DNA of 64,000 nucleotides from NCBI GenBank assembly GCA_021927905.1, contig BLLK01000022.1, positions 868,001 through 932,000 of the forward strand, in the 5' to 3' direction. The DNA is from Chaetoceros tenuissimus. Lineage: Eukaryota; Bacillariophyta; Thalassiosirophyceae; Chaetocerotales; Chaetocerotaceae. Positions within the stretch are counted from its first letter, which is position 1. Every line of letters starts with the position of its first letter. The translations under genes and the position numbers were made by a program. Below are positions 28,046 to 38,048 of the stretch, one piece after another. The notes under the pieces were generated by a model. It saw only the letters and a list, made by a program, of their open reading frames with translations. It was not told the DNA's origin and ran no database searches.

Positions 28046-28675
28046 TTACAAATCATCCAAATCCTCTAAACCATCTTCTAATGAATACAACTCTATCAAT
28101 TCTACTTTCAGAGCTTCTCCTAAACATTTCGTATCATTCCAATCGCCATTTTCACCTGCATCACAATAATCAACATATTTTGTCCATGTCCATTTCTTTT
28201 CCTCTTCATTATATTCATATCTTCTTGGACCGGTAATTGGAGAACTCCACCAAATTTGACGATTGGGAGTTTGTTTATTCAACACCCATGTACCTTTTGA
28301 TAGTGACACATTTAATACACCTGATGCATAGTTGATATCAGGTGTATCAAAAGTTGGATTGTCTTCAAAGTAATAGTCTAGTGTATCTTGTATAGTTTCC
28401 AATGTTGAATCTGCTACGTTGTGAAAATCTGACTCAGTGTGAAAATTTCTTCTCTGAATACATGGAAGAGAATGATTATGTAGTATAGGGTGATGATCAG
28501 TTGAATTTCTACAATGGCTTGAGATAAATGCACTTGTAGTTGGAGACAATGAGTTGTTGGAAATGATTCTTTCTCGTCTTGGTAAATTTGTAAGCGACGC
28601 TATTGCTCGAGTATTTTGTCTTGATTGACAGCTTAGAATGTTTTGAATGTTTTTTGATACTTGTTTTGTAATCAT
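28046..28675 (-). CDS. FXN: Frataxin, mitochondrial iron-sulfur assembly factor
   Basis: 209 aa, single exon. The first ~75 residues are basic and Ser/Asn-rich, as in a mitochondrial presequence (MITKQVSKNIQNILSCQSRQ). The frataxin domain follows: ESDFHNVADSTLETIQDTLDYYFED forms the acidic first helix, then DINYASGVLNVSLSKGTWVLNKQTPNRQIWWSSPITGPRRYEY with the invariant NKQxPxxQIWxxSPxSGP core, and WTKYVD. The family binds the NFS1-ISD11-ISCU complex and speeds persulfide transfer during Fe-S cluster synthesis. The C terminus ends with an acidic run. It diverges from SRP68 and converges on DP with ~150 bases between stops. Confidence 0.96.
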   Translation of the reverse strand: MITKQVSKNIQNILSCQSRQNTRAIASLTNLPRRERIISNNSLSPTTSAFISSHCRNSTDHHPILHNHSLPCIQRRNFHTESDFHNVADSTLETIQDTLDYYFEDNPTFDTPDINYASGVLNVSLSKGTWVLNKQTPNRQIWWSSPITGPRRYEYNEEEKKWTWTKYVDYCDAGENGDWNDTKCLGEALKVELIELYSLEDGLEDLDDL

Positions 28676-29018
28676 ATTGGAAAATTGGGTTAGAGAAATG
28701 TACTATTCTATTAGTCTAGCTAGATCCGGAAAAAGGAAACTCATCAACCTCGTCGCTCGTCGCTCCATCATTATTTGCAATAAAATTGCATTGACGAAAA
28801 TGTGAGGCTAGATTTGACATGATATCTTTACCGCTTCCCCTTTTTCTCTTTTTCTTACTTGCACAGTACCAAAGTAAGTACGTACATTACATCATGAAAA
28901 GGAAGTGTAACATTTTCTTGGAAAAAAACACGAAAACACTATGGTACTATTTCGCTTTGCGTTATCTTCTTAAAATACAAGTAGCATCTTTGATCATCTC
29001 ATATCATATATCGAAAGT
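28676..29018. promoter_or_regulatory. Divergent promoter region (frataxin / SRP68)
   Basis: 343 bases between head-to-head genes, rich in short A/T runs. It contains GTACGTAC near 28880. I see no supported element. Confidence 0.35.
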
Positions 29019-30946
29019 ATGGAACTAAGTCAGGGTCCAGAAGAGGAGGCTTCAAAAGAGTTTGTGAGAGCAAACTTCTCCATACAGATCCATAGCATTA
29101 TACACAAGGCACAAAATAGCCATGGACTCATTAGTAACGATACTTCGTCTGACTTCACATCCTATCGCAGCTATCTCACGAATAGAATTTCACGTCTAAG
29201 ACACTCAAAACCTGTGCATAAAAGGACTAGCCAAAGTGGTAAAAAGCATGCATACCGCAAAAAAGAATATTCGATAGAGGATGCTAATCAACATGAAAAC
29301 TTTATCCTAATCCCTCTTGCGATTGCAGAAAGAGCATGGGCGCATGCGATGGAAATCAAGAATATCAATCAAATGACCATGCAATCGGGTGGAAAGAAAA
29401 ATTACTATGTCAAGAGATTGAAAAAAGCTGTGAAGCATGTTGCCGAATTGGAATATTATGTCAATGAAATTTGTGATGAAAAAACAATGTTGGAAACAAA
29501 GTGCTACGCTTCTTTCATTAGAGGCAGTTTCTATTGCGAATCAAAAGATTGGAAGGTGAGTATATCATTGCTACATTTTTCTTGTATCATTTTGCTGGTT
29601 TCTGAATCTTTTTTTATTTTTTGTAGAATGCATGTCGACATTTTACCATGGCTTTTAATCTCTGTCATGAACTTTCAAAAATCTACAAATCCAAAGAACA
29701 TCGGAAATTAGACCAATCTGATTACTTTCTTTCACGAGGAAATTATACTATTCAACCATTGCTTAGATATTGTAGTTATGAGTTGCAAAAGGATTCTTCG
29801 ATTCCCAAACAAGAGGTGGAGGATATTCTTAATCTAGAAAAGGAAGTTACAAAGACATCTTTCACGCATGTAAATGTGGAGGACACTGATACATTGACAC
29901 CCAGCAAAAGTATGACGATTAGCTTTAGAGGAAAGAAGTTGATACTGAATGATGTATCGCAAAATATACAAATGGCTTTTTCTAGAGCACAAAATGATAA
30001 GAGAGCTTTACGCGGTCTTGCTGAAAATACGAGAGAATCGGTGAAAGATGCAAAACTGATGGCACTTTTGAATTCATATGATGATGTGATTAAAATGCTT
30101 GAGGACGTGTTTGGCGAGTTTGCAAGAATGGCTTCTGGGCCAGAAGTCCTTAAACAGAAAGATCAATATTCAAATTTGTTAGGATATTGCAAGTATGATA
30201 AGTTGAAAATGGTAATAGAGAGAAATGAAAGTATGGTCAATGATTTGAGAAAGAAAGATGCTGGATCAGTAATCAATGTTAATGAAGGAGGGATGAAAGA
30301 CACAAATCAGCAAGACGATGAAACTAGACTGAAAAAAGTGGAGGAGATCGCACGTGTTTACGACATTTTATTGAAAGACGCGAAACTTGCAAGTGAATTG
30401 ACTAGTGCTTATGGTGATGACTACCTCGAAGATGAACTTGTTTGGGAAACAAGAGCCAGTGTGCTTCGATTCCGAGCTTTCAGATGTTACTATATTGGAA
30501 GAATATACGCCATGGAAAATGTTGGAAAATTCCAAGAGGCTCTAGCTCTGTTCGAACAATCATCCATGTTGACAAAAGATGCAGTGGAAGAAATTACTGC
30601 ATGCGATAACATGGAAAACAAAGATGCAGTCATTGCTGAGTTGCTGGACCTTCACTATGATCTCACTGTCTTTACTTGTAGGACTAAGGCATCTTTGTAT
30701 TTGGTGAAGAATGGAAGTGGGTTGTCGTCTGGTTTGCCTCTTCTACGGAGATTGGATGATTTTGATGCTGGTGGCAAGACTTGCAAACTAGTAGCGTCTT
30801 CTCCGATCCTTGAGCCGATTGTAGCGAAACCATTTTTTATTGACATAGCTAAAAGATATGTGGAAAATATTGAAGTAGATGACATTGATGAATACTTGAA
30901 TTCAACAAACCAAAAGAAACAAGGACTCTTCAGTTTTCTCGGATAA
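29019..30946 (+). CDS. SRP68: Signal recognition particle subunit SRP68
   Basis: Exons 29019..29555 and 29627..30946 encode 618 aa; the 71-nt intron has GTGAGT and TTTTGTAG ends, with junction ESKDWK-NACRHF. The N-terminal RNA-binding domain carries SYRSYLTNRISRLRHSK, the basic block typical of SRP68, then IPLAIAERAWAHAMEIK. TPR-like helices follow (ASFIRGSFYCESKDWKNACRHFTMAFNLC). The C-terminal third has the conserved region LASELTSAYGDDYLEDELVWETRASVLRFRAFRCYYIGRIYA and ends GLFSFLG. SRP68 pairs with SRP72 on 7SL RNA to target nascent secretory proteins to the ER. It converges on APC8 with 49 bases between stops. Confidence 0.88.
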
Positions 30947-30995
30947 AAACTTTAATATTTCAATTTATAGCATCTTCTTCGTGAACATTATTATC

Positions 30996-33168
30996 TTATG
31001 GTGAAAATGCGAATGATTCATCTTTGTTCTTTTCAACACCTCTCCTTTGTTTATCCATGACCACTTGTATTTCCTTCTGAAGCATTTTCCCCTCCTCCTT
31101 CTCTGGTCCAGGATAATCTAGCAGTCTTTTACAGCACATCATAGCCATGTCAAATTGACGGTTATCACGATAGTAACAAGCTAAGAAAAGCAGCCCTTCT
31201 GCCTCTGGCTCGTCAACATTTACATTCATTATAGTCGTTCGCAAAGAATTACCCCCTTCAGGCACGCCGTCCACTTTTGAATGTTCTAACTGTGCTTGAT
31301 ATCTTAAATCCAGGTGACGTACATAGCACTTTGCTGCTCTCTCGTTGTCACCGTCTTCCTTAAATAGACTTGCAAGTTTCATGGTTGCAACACCTTCTGC
31401 GTCTCCATTTGTTACAGCACGATCAAAAGATTTGATAGCATCATCTCTTCGATCAAGTGCTAGATAGCACGTCCCCATCGCACACCACATTCTTGCATCG
31501 TACGGTTTGACTTCAACTGCCTTTCGATAATAGTGTAATGAATACAAGAACATGTCCATCATTTCGTAGAGTTGACCTAATCCGTACCATGCTCTGTAGT
31601 CATTTGGATTAATATCTACAGCTCGTCGATAAGATTCAATAGCCGCCGAAGTATTTAACATTTCCATGTATGCATGTCCTAGTAATGTCCATGTGTAGCA
31701 GTAACTACGATCTAACTTCAACGCGCGTTGGAAGTATTGTACTGCTTTTTGATGATGACCTTTTAAGGAATAATAGTTTCCAACAATAATACAAGTTTCT
31801 ACTCTGTATTTGTCCAATTTCATAGCTCGATGAGCTAGAGTCGAAAGTGTCACTTTGTCTTCTTTCACAAACAACACATTTGAGTATACATCCATTTGGT
31901 CTAATTTCTGTGGATCTTTGCTCTCTAAAAGTTGAAAGTGCTCTTGGGCTGTATCATAATCTCTAAGTTCCGCGTACGCGACAGCCAGCTCTGCGAGCAG
32001 GTATGTGCTGGAAATAAAGAATCCCATTTTATCAATCTCGTCATTTCCGTCAATCAATCTCTCAATAAGGATGATTGCCTTCTCTTCATTTTGGTTCTTC
32101 ATAAAAACATGAGCGCGAAAAAAATAATACATCCAGTGCGAATTTATTGGTTTCAGAGATTCTTCAACTTCCTGATCGATCGAAGGATTTGATACACATA
32201 ATTCAGCAAGGTCGAGCCATGCTGACCAGTTGTATGGAAACTCGAGAATAGACTCAACAAACATTTCATGAGCAAATGCTGTTCTTTCTCCACCTCGGTA
32301 AACAGTTGATCTAGGGCTACCTACAAATTTTGCCTTCGCAGGAGTCTTTTCCATTTCTTTCAATGCAACTCCATACATGTAAATTCCAAATGCATCAAGT
32401 TTCTTGCCATTATACATTTCTTGTAATTCAGTCACAATATAAGGAAGATTCTCATTTTTCATTGCTGTTCTTTCTAGTGGGTCACTTTATCAAATAAGTG
32501 CACTTGTGAGTATAAATTGAAATTTTAAAAAGATATGAACTATCAGGGAGAAGGACTGATATAACATACCGTAGTTCCAAAACTTCTTCTTCTTTTCGTC
32601 TTTCACCAGCCATGTATAAAGCATATGCTCTTAAATATGTTCCATAAGAAGTTAAATCATCTCGAGGCGGTTGAATAATCAAATCACCACCTTTATTGCC
32701 AATCCTCTTCTTGCCAGTAGGCGAAAGAATAGTATCCCCATTCTCATCTACGCCTTCAGGACTCCTACTGAGAATTCCTGCGCACCTACGATATTCACCA
32801 AGGTCAAATACGCTTTTGGCGTATAATTCAATGTCATTTCCAGGCATTAGATATTCAGCATATGGAGATGTTTTCGTGTCTTTTCGTTTACTAATTCCAG
32901 TATGAGCCAAGGAATTGAGCTGTTCAGCAGCCCAACGAGATGCTAATTTCAACCCCATATTTCCAAGGATAATCGTTGCAGTACGAAGGTTTTCTCTCGC
33001 TTCTTCCAAGTCCCAAATATCGCTATTTGACGCTTTCATTATAGAATGAGAAAAGTTTCTATTTGTAGTTGTTCCTGATGGTGTAGCGGCATTGTGTTGT
33101 GGAGAAAAGAGGGAGTTTGTGGTATCCATACTCATACTCATGCCACTCATATTTGAACTGGCATCCAT
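30996..33168 (-). CDS. CDC23: Anaphase-promoting complex subunit 8 (CDC23)
   Basis: Minus-strand exons are 33168..32570 and 32484..30996, encoding 695 aa; the 85-nt intron has GTATGT and GATAAAG ends. The join reads VLELRDPLERTAMKNENLPYIVTELQEMYNGKKLDAFGIYMYGVALKE, matching the APC8 N-terminal half. Residues ~45-200 form the conserved N-terminal helices (WDLEEARENLRTATIILGNMGLKLASRWAAEQL, YGTYLRAYALYMAGERRKEEE). The rest is a TPR superhelix, e.g. CIIVGNYYSLKGHHQKAVQYFQRALKLDRSYCYTWTLLGHAYME, NPNDYRAWYGLGQLYEMM and KPYDARMWCAMGTCYLAL. As part of the APC/C TPR lobe it drives ubiquitination of cyclins and securin. The N terminus is Met/Ser-rich. A Crypton-like element lies just upstream of its start. 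Confidence 0.93.
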
Positions 33169-33501
33169 GGTTCAATCTTGTAGATATAACGTTCAATGGT
33201 GATAACTCTATCTATCGCTGTTAAGAGAACTGTTAATAGCAATAACTACAATAACTTAGTTAGAAAATACAGGCAAAAAGGCCTCTTTCCACAGGCACTT
33301 TTCGCCTGTATTTTCGAAATATTAAAACATTACCCCCACCACTTTATTATGGAGGGGGTATGACAAAAAATAATATGCGATAATCCATCGAAAATACAGG
33401 CAAAAAGTGCCTGTGCCATACAATTGTACGTAGGAGTGCATAAGTAGATACTGCTGATTGATTTCATCAATATATTACCTTTCATAATATTATTAATAAG
33501 C
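33169..33501. promoter_or_regulatory. Divergent region holding the left end of a Crypton-like element
   Basis: 333 bases between the APC8 start and the recombinase ORF. Its first ~90 bases should carry the APC8 promoter. The remainder holds three copies of the element's inverted-repeat site (see 33263..33415). The insertion lies within ~100 bases of the APC8 start codon. Confidence 0.5.
33263..33415. repeat. Cluster of recombinase-site-like inverted repeats, left end of the Crypton-like element
   Basis: A 27-bp motif occurs at 33389..33415 and, in opposite orientation with one mismatch, at 33290..33316; a partial third copy starts at 33263. Each full copy contains ACAGGC and GCCTGT arms around a 7-bp spacer, the architecture of a tyrosine-recombinase core site. 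Bases 33263..33316 form a near-perfect hairpin (GAAAATACAGGC/GCCTGTATTTTC). Between the two opposed full copies lies another hairpin, TACCCCC (33331..33337) paired with GGGGGTA (33354..33360). Confidence 0.7.
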
Positions 33502-35979
33502 ATGCGGACTCAAGTACATCCTGATGTTCTAAACCTAGTTGCCAACAGCAGTGTTGTGGAACAAAACGTGGTTACTGAGAGTACACGAGAACATTATACA
33601 AGAAGATTAGTAGAACTGGTAAAATGGCTGTACAAGGAGAAGCAAGAAGTGCTGTCACAAGAAACTATTACTACTATGGCAGCAAAAATGCAAGAAGATC
33701 GACAGAATAGATCAAAGTCGCTAACAAAGACAACTCAATATTTGAAAAAAAGAATTGATAAATTACGCCGTCATGATCCTTCATCAAGTCCAATTCTTAT
33801 AGATCGATTCACATATGATATTGTTTCTGAGTTTTTTGTGACAAAGTCAAATATTGAAACTGTGGATGTTTCCCTTGCTTTAAAATTTTATCGAAAATTG
33901 CAAAGTTATGATAGAGACGAGGATGATGATGGACATGATACAGAAGACGAAATTCGTATAGAGCCAGATGAAAATGGACAGGTCAAAATTGCCGTAAGGC
34001 AAGAACCATCAACATACGAAGGATTCAGATCTGCCATTGCACATCTGTACCGAGAAATAGATGTACCTATGCCAGTAGAAATGGCCCTTAATTTAAAGAG
34101 ATACATTGCTGGTTCCCAGAGAATAAATGATGCTGCAAAACAGTGCTTGGGATTAAAAGTGAAGTCAGGGAAGGATCATATGACAATTGAGGTGTACGAG
34201 AAAATTGCAAAACTTTTTTTTTATTCCGGGAAAACAGAGCACGTTTTTGCACATGCCTTCCATGTGCTGGATTGGAATCTTATGAAGCGTGCAGAGAATG
34301 TTGCACATTGTAAAATTGCGCATATTTTTTTCTGCAACGACTCCCTTGTTTTTATTTTTGCAAAAAGCAAGAGTACGAAAAAAGAGGAAAAGTTTCTAGG
34401 CCCATGGCACGTCTATGCAAACCCTCACAAGCCGTGGTTATGTCCTGTTCTAGCACTAGCTAGATATTTACTCACCTACCCAGAAGCATTTGCAGGTAGC
34501 CGCCCTCTCTTCGAAGGGAACAACTCTTATAGCAGATACGATAAAGAATTCAACACCCTTCTTAAAAAGAACAAAGAAGAGATTGAATCTCTTGGCATTA
34601 AAATCAAGGATCTTGGTACCCATTCAGCAAGAAAAGGTGTTGGTACATGCCTTGCCTCTGGATGTACAGTTTCGCCTCCAATCGTTTCAATTTGCCTACG
34701 CATGGGATGGGCGTTAGGTGGTGTCTTAGGACGCTACTTCAAGCATGCAGATGCAGGCGATGAATTCTGCGGCAGAATGGCATCTTTGGTAGAGAAAGCA
34801 CTTGAGAAAGAATTTGCGGTTAGCTGTCCTTACTTTGATTTTACTGAATTAGAAAATGAAGATGAAAAGGAAAAAATGAAAAAAGAACTTCAAGATTTCA
34901 TTGACGCACGTCTACCTACAAACACGTCTCCAGCTGCACGCCGTGTGGCAAGATGCTTGTTCGCATCTGTGTGTTACCACCACAACACATTGAAAGATAC
35001 TCTACATGAGAGCTGTCCGTTTCGTCAATCAAGGTTCTTCATAGATATGCCTCCAAAAATACAAGAGCTCAGTAGAGTTGCCTATCCATGGAACTCTACT
35101 GCTGATACTCCCAAGCTCACTGGCATCCCCCCTTACATAATTCAACTCGCTGAATTTGCACAAGTGAGGAACGAACTAGTTGCGCTTAGAGAATCTCTAC
35201 AACCTATTGTTGCTGGTGAACTTGACGAGCGAGGTGTTGGATGCACTGAATTTTACACAAAAAGGATGCATGAACGACTTGATGTGCTAGAGGATAGGCT
35301 GATTGAAAATAATAGAGAGATGGTACAAGAGATAAAAGGAACGGTTGAGGATAGACTTGAGGAGATTGAAAATACCGAGAATTTTGATATTTTTGAAGAA
35401 AACAAAGATTCAACCACGGAAAATGCACAAGTTTCACAGCGAAAACGAAGGAAGATCACAGCAGGAATGGTGAATGGTGTGGTGACAGTGTTGCCAAGTG
35501 ATTTTGAGTTTCCAAAAGGAATTACAGCTACTCATTTGATTCAGAACTGGTTCCTTGGAAACCGGATGGAAGGTATTGTGCCGTATAGGAGGCTATCTGC
35601 AAAGATTCTCATTAATGAAGCGCAAAAGAAATTGTTTAGAAGGATGAAACAATTCATGAATTGTATCAAGTTTTATGCAGAAGCCGAAAAATGTTGGATT
35701 GAAGGAAACAATATATCTGTCGCTGCTGTTGTCAAAATTTGGCAAAGAGTTGGTTGGAAATGGATTTACCAAAAATACGCTGAGAAGAGTGATAAAAAGT
35801 TTTCAAGGTTTGAAACTCTGTCATGGCAAACGATTGTTGACAAGATGAATAGAAGAGGTGCCTTTCGACAGAAACAAAATGATTGCAAAAACGATGGGGA
35901 GTGGTTGCGTTCCATATATAGTGGTTTGGCATTGAATGCTATTGGAGAAGGAGAAGAAAATAACACAGAAAATGTCTAA
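33502..35979 (+). CDS. Tyrosine recombinase with C-terminal GCR1_C-like DNA-binding domain (Crypton YR)
   Basis: 825 aa, single exon. Residues ~24-220 are the helical core-binding region (STREHYTRRLVELVKWLYKEKQEV). The catalytic domain spans ~225-445. Candidate active-site residues are R263 (NLMKRAENV), H374-x-x-R377 (GTHSARKGVGTCLASG) and Y412 (GRYFKHADAGD). The set R, HxxR, Y is as expected; position of the nucleophile is inferred from family spacing. A helical linker with a predicted coiled coil (~575-640) follows, then a Lys/Arg patch QRKRRK. The tail VLPSDFEFPKGITATHLIQN...PYRRLS at ~662-760 resembles GCR1_C, a DNA-binding domain found in fungal Cryptons. The enzyme would recombine the CAAAAAGTGCCTGTG-containing sites flanking it. 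The HSARKG...GRYFKH arrangement is, to my recollection, shared by multicopy recombinases in algal genomes. Confidence 0.85.
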   Translation: MRTQVHPDVLNLVANSSVVEQNVVTESTREHYTRRLVELVKWLYKEKQEVLSQETITTMAAKMQEDRQNRSKSLTKTTQYLKKRIDKLRRHDPSSSPILIDRFTYDIVSEFFVTKSNIETVDVSLALKFYRKLQSYDRDEDDDGHDTEDEIRIEPDENGQVKIAVRQEPSTYEGFRSAIAHLYREIDVPMPVEMALNLKRYIAGSQRINDAAKQCLGLKVKSGKDHMTIEVYEKIAKLFFYSGKTEHVFAHAFHVLDWNLMKRAENVAHCKIAHIFFCNDSLVFIFAKSKSTKKEEKFLGPWHVYANPHKPWLCPVLALARYLLTYPEAFAGSRPLFEGNNSYSRYDKEFNTLLKKNKEEIESLGIKIKDLGTHSARKGVGTCLASGCTVSPPIVSICLRMGWALGGVLGRYFKHADAGDEFCGRMASLVEKALEKEFAVSCPYFDFTELENEDEKEKMKKELQDFIDARLPTNTSPAARRVARCLFASVCYHHNTLKDTLHESCPFRQSRFFIDMPPKIQELSRVAYPWNSTADTPKLTGIPPYIIQLAEFAQVRNELVALRESLQPIVAGELDERGVGCTEFYTKRMHERLDVLEDRLIENNREMVQEIKGTVEDRLEEIENTENFDIFEENKDSTTENAQVSQRKRRKITAGMVNGVVTVLPSDFEFPKGITATHLIQNWFLGNRMEGIVPYRRLSAKILINEAQKKLFRRMKQFMNCIKFYAEAEKCWIEGNNISVAAVVKIWQRVGWKWIYQKYAEKSDKKFSRFETLSWQTIVDKMNRRGAFRQKQNDCKNDGEWLRSIYSGLALNAIGEGEENNTENV

Positions 35980-37075
35980 AAATTTCATAATAAATATTGC
36001 AATTTTTTTTTTGGTTTGAATTGTGTTTCATTGGATCGATGTTTGAATGTAATTGAAAAGAAAAGGTTGACGAAAAGAAAGTTTTGTGTCAGAAGGAGAA
36101 GATCGACGAGACAAGCGACGAGCGACGAGGGAAGGTGAGGAAAGAGGCTAGCTACTGTACACTGCCTGTTGACATACTGGCTAGTCACAGGCGAAATACT
36201 GGTCAAAAAGTGCCTGTGTTTTCGCTCCATGATATTTTTGAAGAAAACAAAGATTCAACCACGGAAAATGCACAAGTTTCACAGCGAAAACGAAGGAAGA
36301 TCACAGCAGGAATGGTGAATGGTGTGGTGACAGTGTTGCCAAGTGATTTTGAGTTTCCAAAAGGAATTACAGCTACTCATTTGATTCAGAACTGGTTCCT
36401 TGGAAACCGGATGGAAGGTATTGTGCCGTATAGGAGGCTATCTGCAAAGATTCTCATTAATGAAGCGCAAAAGAAATTGTTTAGAAGGATGAAACAATTC
36501 ATGAATTGTATCAAGTTTTATGCAGAAGCCGAAAAATGTTGGATTGAAGGAAACAATATATCTGTCGCTGCTGTTGTCAAAATTTGGCAAAGAGTTGGTT
36601 GGAAATGGATTTACCAAAAATACGCTGAGAAGAGTGATAAAAAGTTTTCAAGGTTTGAAACTCTGTCATGGCAAACGATTGTTGACAAGATGAATAGAAG
36701 AGGTGCCTTTCGACAGAAACAAAATGATTGCAAAAACGATGGGGAGTGGTTGCGTTCCATATATAGTGGTTTGGCATTGAATGCTATTGGAGAAGGAGAA
36801 GAAAATAACACAGAAAATGTCTAAAAATTTCATAATAAATATTGCAATTTTTTTTTTGGTTTGAATTGTGTTTCATTGGATCGATGTTTGAATGTAATTG
36901 AAAAGAAAAGGTTGACGAAAAGAAAGTTTTGTGTCAGAAGGAGAAGATCGACGAGACAAGCGACGAGCGACGAGGGAAGGTGAGGAAAGAGGCTAGCTAC
37001 TGTACACTGCCTGTTGACATACTGGCTAGTCACAGGCGAAATACTGGTCAAAAAGTGCCTGTGTTTTCGCTCCAT
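35386..37075. repeat. 845-bp tandem direct duplication of the Crypton 3' end
   Basis: Unit 1 (35386..36230) and unit 2 (36231..37075) look identical on reading. They cover the last ~197 codons of the recombinase, its 3' flank and the right-end site. The first junction joins ...CTCCAT to GATATTTTTGAAG. A 3-base microhomology (TGA) at the break points is visible. The period is not a multiple of three. Identity implies a very recent event, or a local assembly error. Confidence 0.85.
36084..36824 (+). CDS. Orphan GCR1_C-like ORF created by the tandem duplication
   Basis: A 246-aa frame that starts in the 3' flank of unit 1 (MCQKEKIDETSDERRGKVRKE), crosses the right-end site and junction in frame, and continues into the duplicated recombinase tail from DIFEENKDS to the original stop. 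It would carry the DNA-binding domain without any catalytic domain. If expressed it could compete with the full recombinase for DNA. Expression is unproven; the new leader has no recognisable domain. It may equally be a by-product of the duplication. Confidence 0.4.
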   Translation: MCQKEKIDETSDERRGKVRKEASYCTLPVDILASHRRNTGQKVPVFSLHDIFEENKDSTTENAQVSQRKRRKITAGMVNGVVTVLPSDFEFPKGITATHLIQNWFLGNRMEGIVPYRRLSAKILINEAQKKLFRRMKQFMNCIKFYAEAEKCWIEGNNISVAAVVKIWQRVGWKWIYQKYAEKSDKKFSRFETLSWQTIVDKMNRRGAFRQKQNDCKNDGEWLRSIYSGLALNAIGEGEENNTENV

Positions 37076-38048
37076 GACTACATAAAAAAAGTTGTCGGAG
37101 GTTGGGTCGTTGGAAATGCGAAAGAGATTGCTTACACGTACGTACTAGATGGACTATTACGAGATTTATAAAAATTAAATAGCTAGACTAATAGCTATAT
37201 TACCATTCTTGAAATAGGTTTTGAACTGCATAACCCTTTTTTCATGTTGTCTATCTACTAACTATCTTTATGAAAATAATAGATAAGTTGAAGTGCTAAC
37301 GTAGCCAGTCGTCAATGTTGCGCTTTATTTTATTTTTTTTTCTTTCTCAACCACAACGAATACATTAGGCTAGTTGCTAGCCATGGTATGGTACTGTAGT
37401 AATGTACATACAAACTTCGTAATAGGAGTGAGTAACTGTCCAATTAAATTCCAGTTCGTTGTCGTATGACGTCCCCTTCCTGTAAGTATCGTAGACATCG
37501 GAGAGCAACGGCGAATCCAAAAAGTTCAGTAATTGTGAGGGAAGCTATACTTAATAAAAAGAAAGGTATGTTCGAAAATCCTTTAGTTTTTTTCCGTGAT
37601 ATTCAACCTCTTCATATAGTTAAAAGAAGAGAATGAATTCCTCCAAATGAAAATCGAAACTCATTTGTTAAAGGTGGAAGGAAGGAGGAAGGGAAGTTCA
37701 AGTAACCGGCTTTGGACTGGATGGACTAGTAAGTAGCATACCTACTGGGAATCAAAAATCAATCGTTTTTCGGTTATATTTACGACTTTCTGCACACCCC
37801 CTTTTATGCATCTGCCAAAAATTGGACATTTTGATATCTTATTGTTTTGGAACGATTGCGGATCCATGATTAGAATGATGTTCTTTTTGTAGTTCAAGGT
37901 GTAAACACAGATATTCCCCGCAACCAGCAACATCTTGCGATCATCATGTCTCACTTCCAATGTCCCACTTGCTGGTTCCTCCTTCTTACTAACAAACGAC
38001 ACACAGTTCGCAAAACTTATAATAGTAAAACTCCCCTGTGTAAACAAG
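37076..38048. other. Intergenic
   Basis: About 970 bases between the Crypton right end and the thiol dioxygenase gene. A minus-strand 174-codon frame at 37742..38266 largely mirrors the first exon of that gene and is not supported. Poly-T runs occur near 37330 and 37590. I see no other structure. Confidence 0.4.

Larger units (their letters stand above)
33263..37063 (+). mobile_element. Crypton-like tyrosine-recombinase DNA transposon
   Basis: One large ORF encodes a tyrosine recombinase with a GCR1_C-like tail, the hallmark of Crypton elements, which move as circular DNA by site-specific recombination. The left end carries a 27-bp site at 33389..33415. The right end carries a related site in the same orientation at 36192..36218, repeated at 37037..37063; both share CAAAAAGTGCCTGTG. 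Direct-oriented sites at both ends are what excision by a tyrosine recombinase requires. The last 845 bp are tandemly duplicated. The exact outer boundary on the left is uncertain (33263 or 33389). The ORF is intact and both duplicated units look identical by eye, so the element appears young. Confidence 0.75.

Noticed and set aside
34000-35000. Possibility that the 825-aa recombinase belongs to a retroelement (DIRS-like) rather than a Crypton
   Set aside because: No reverse transcriptase or RNase H frame lies nearby, and the GCR1_C-like tail is a Crypton feature.
18541-37085. The 13-base CCATGACTACATA next to both the solo palindromic end (18543) and the right end of the Crypton (37070)
   Set aside because: In a 64-kb AT-rich window dozens of shared 13-mers are expected by chance; the position beside two elements is curious but not enough.
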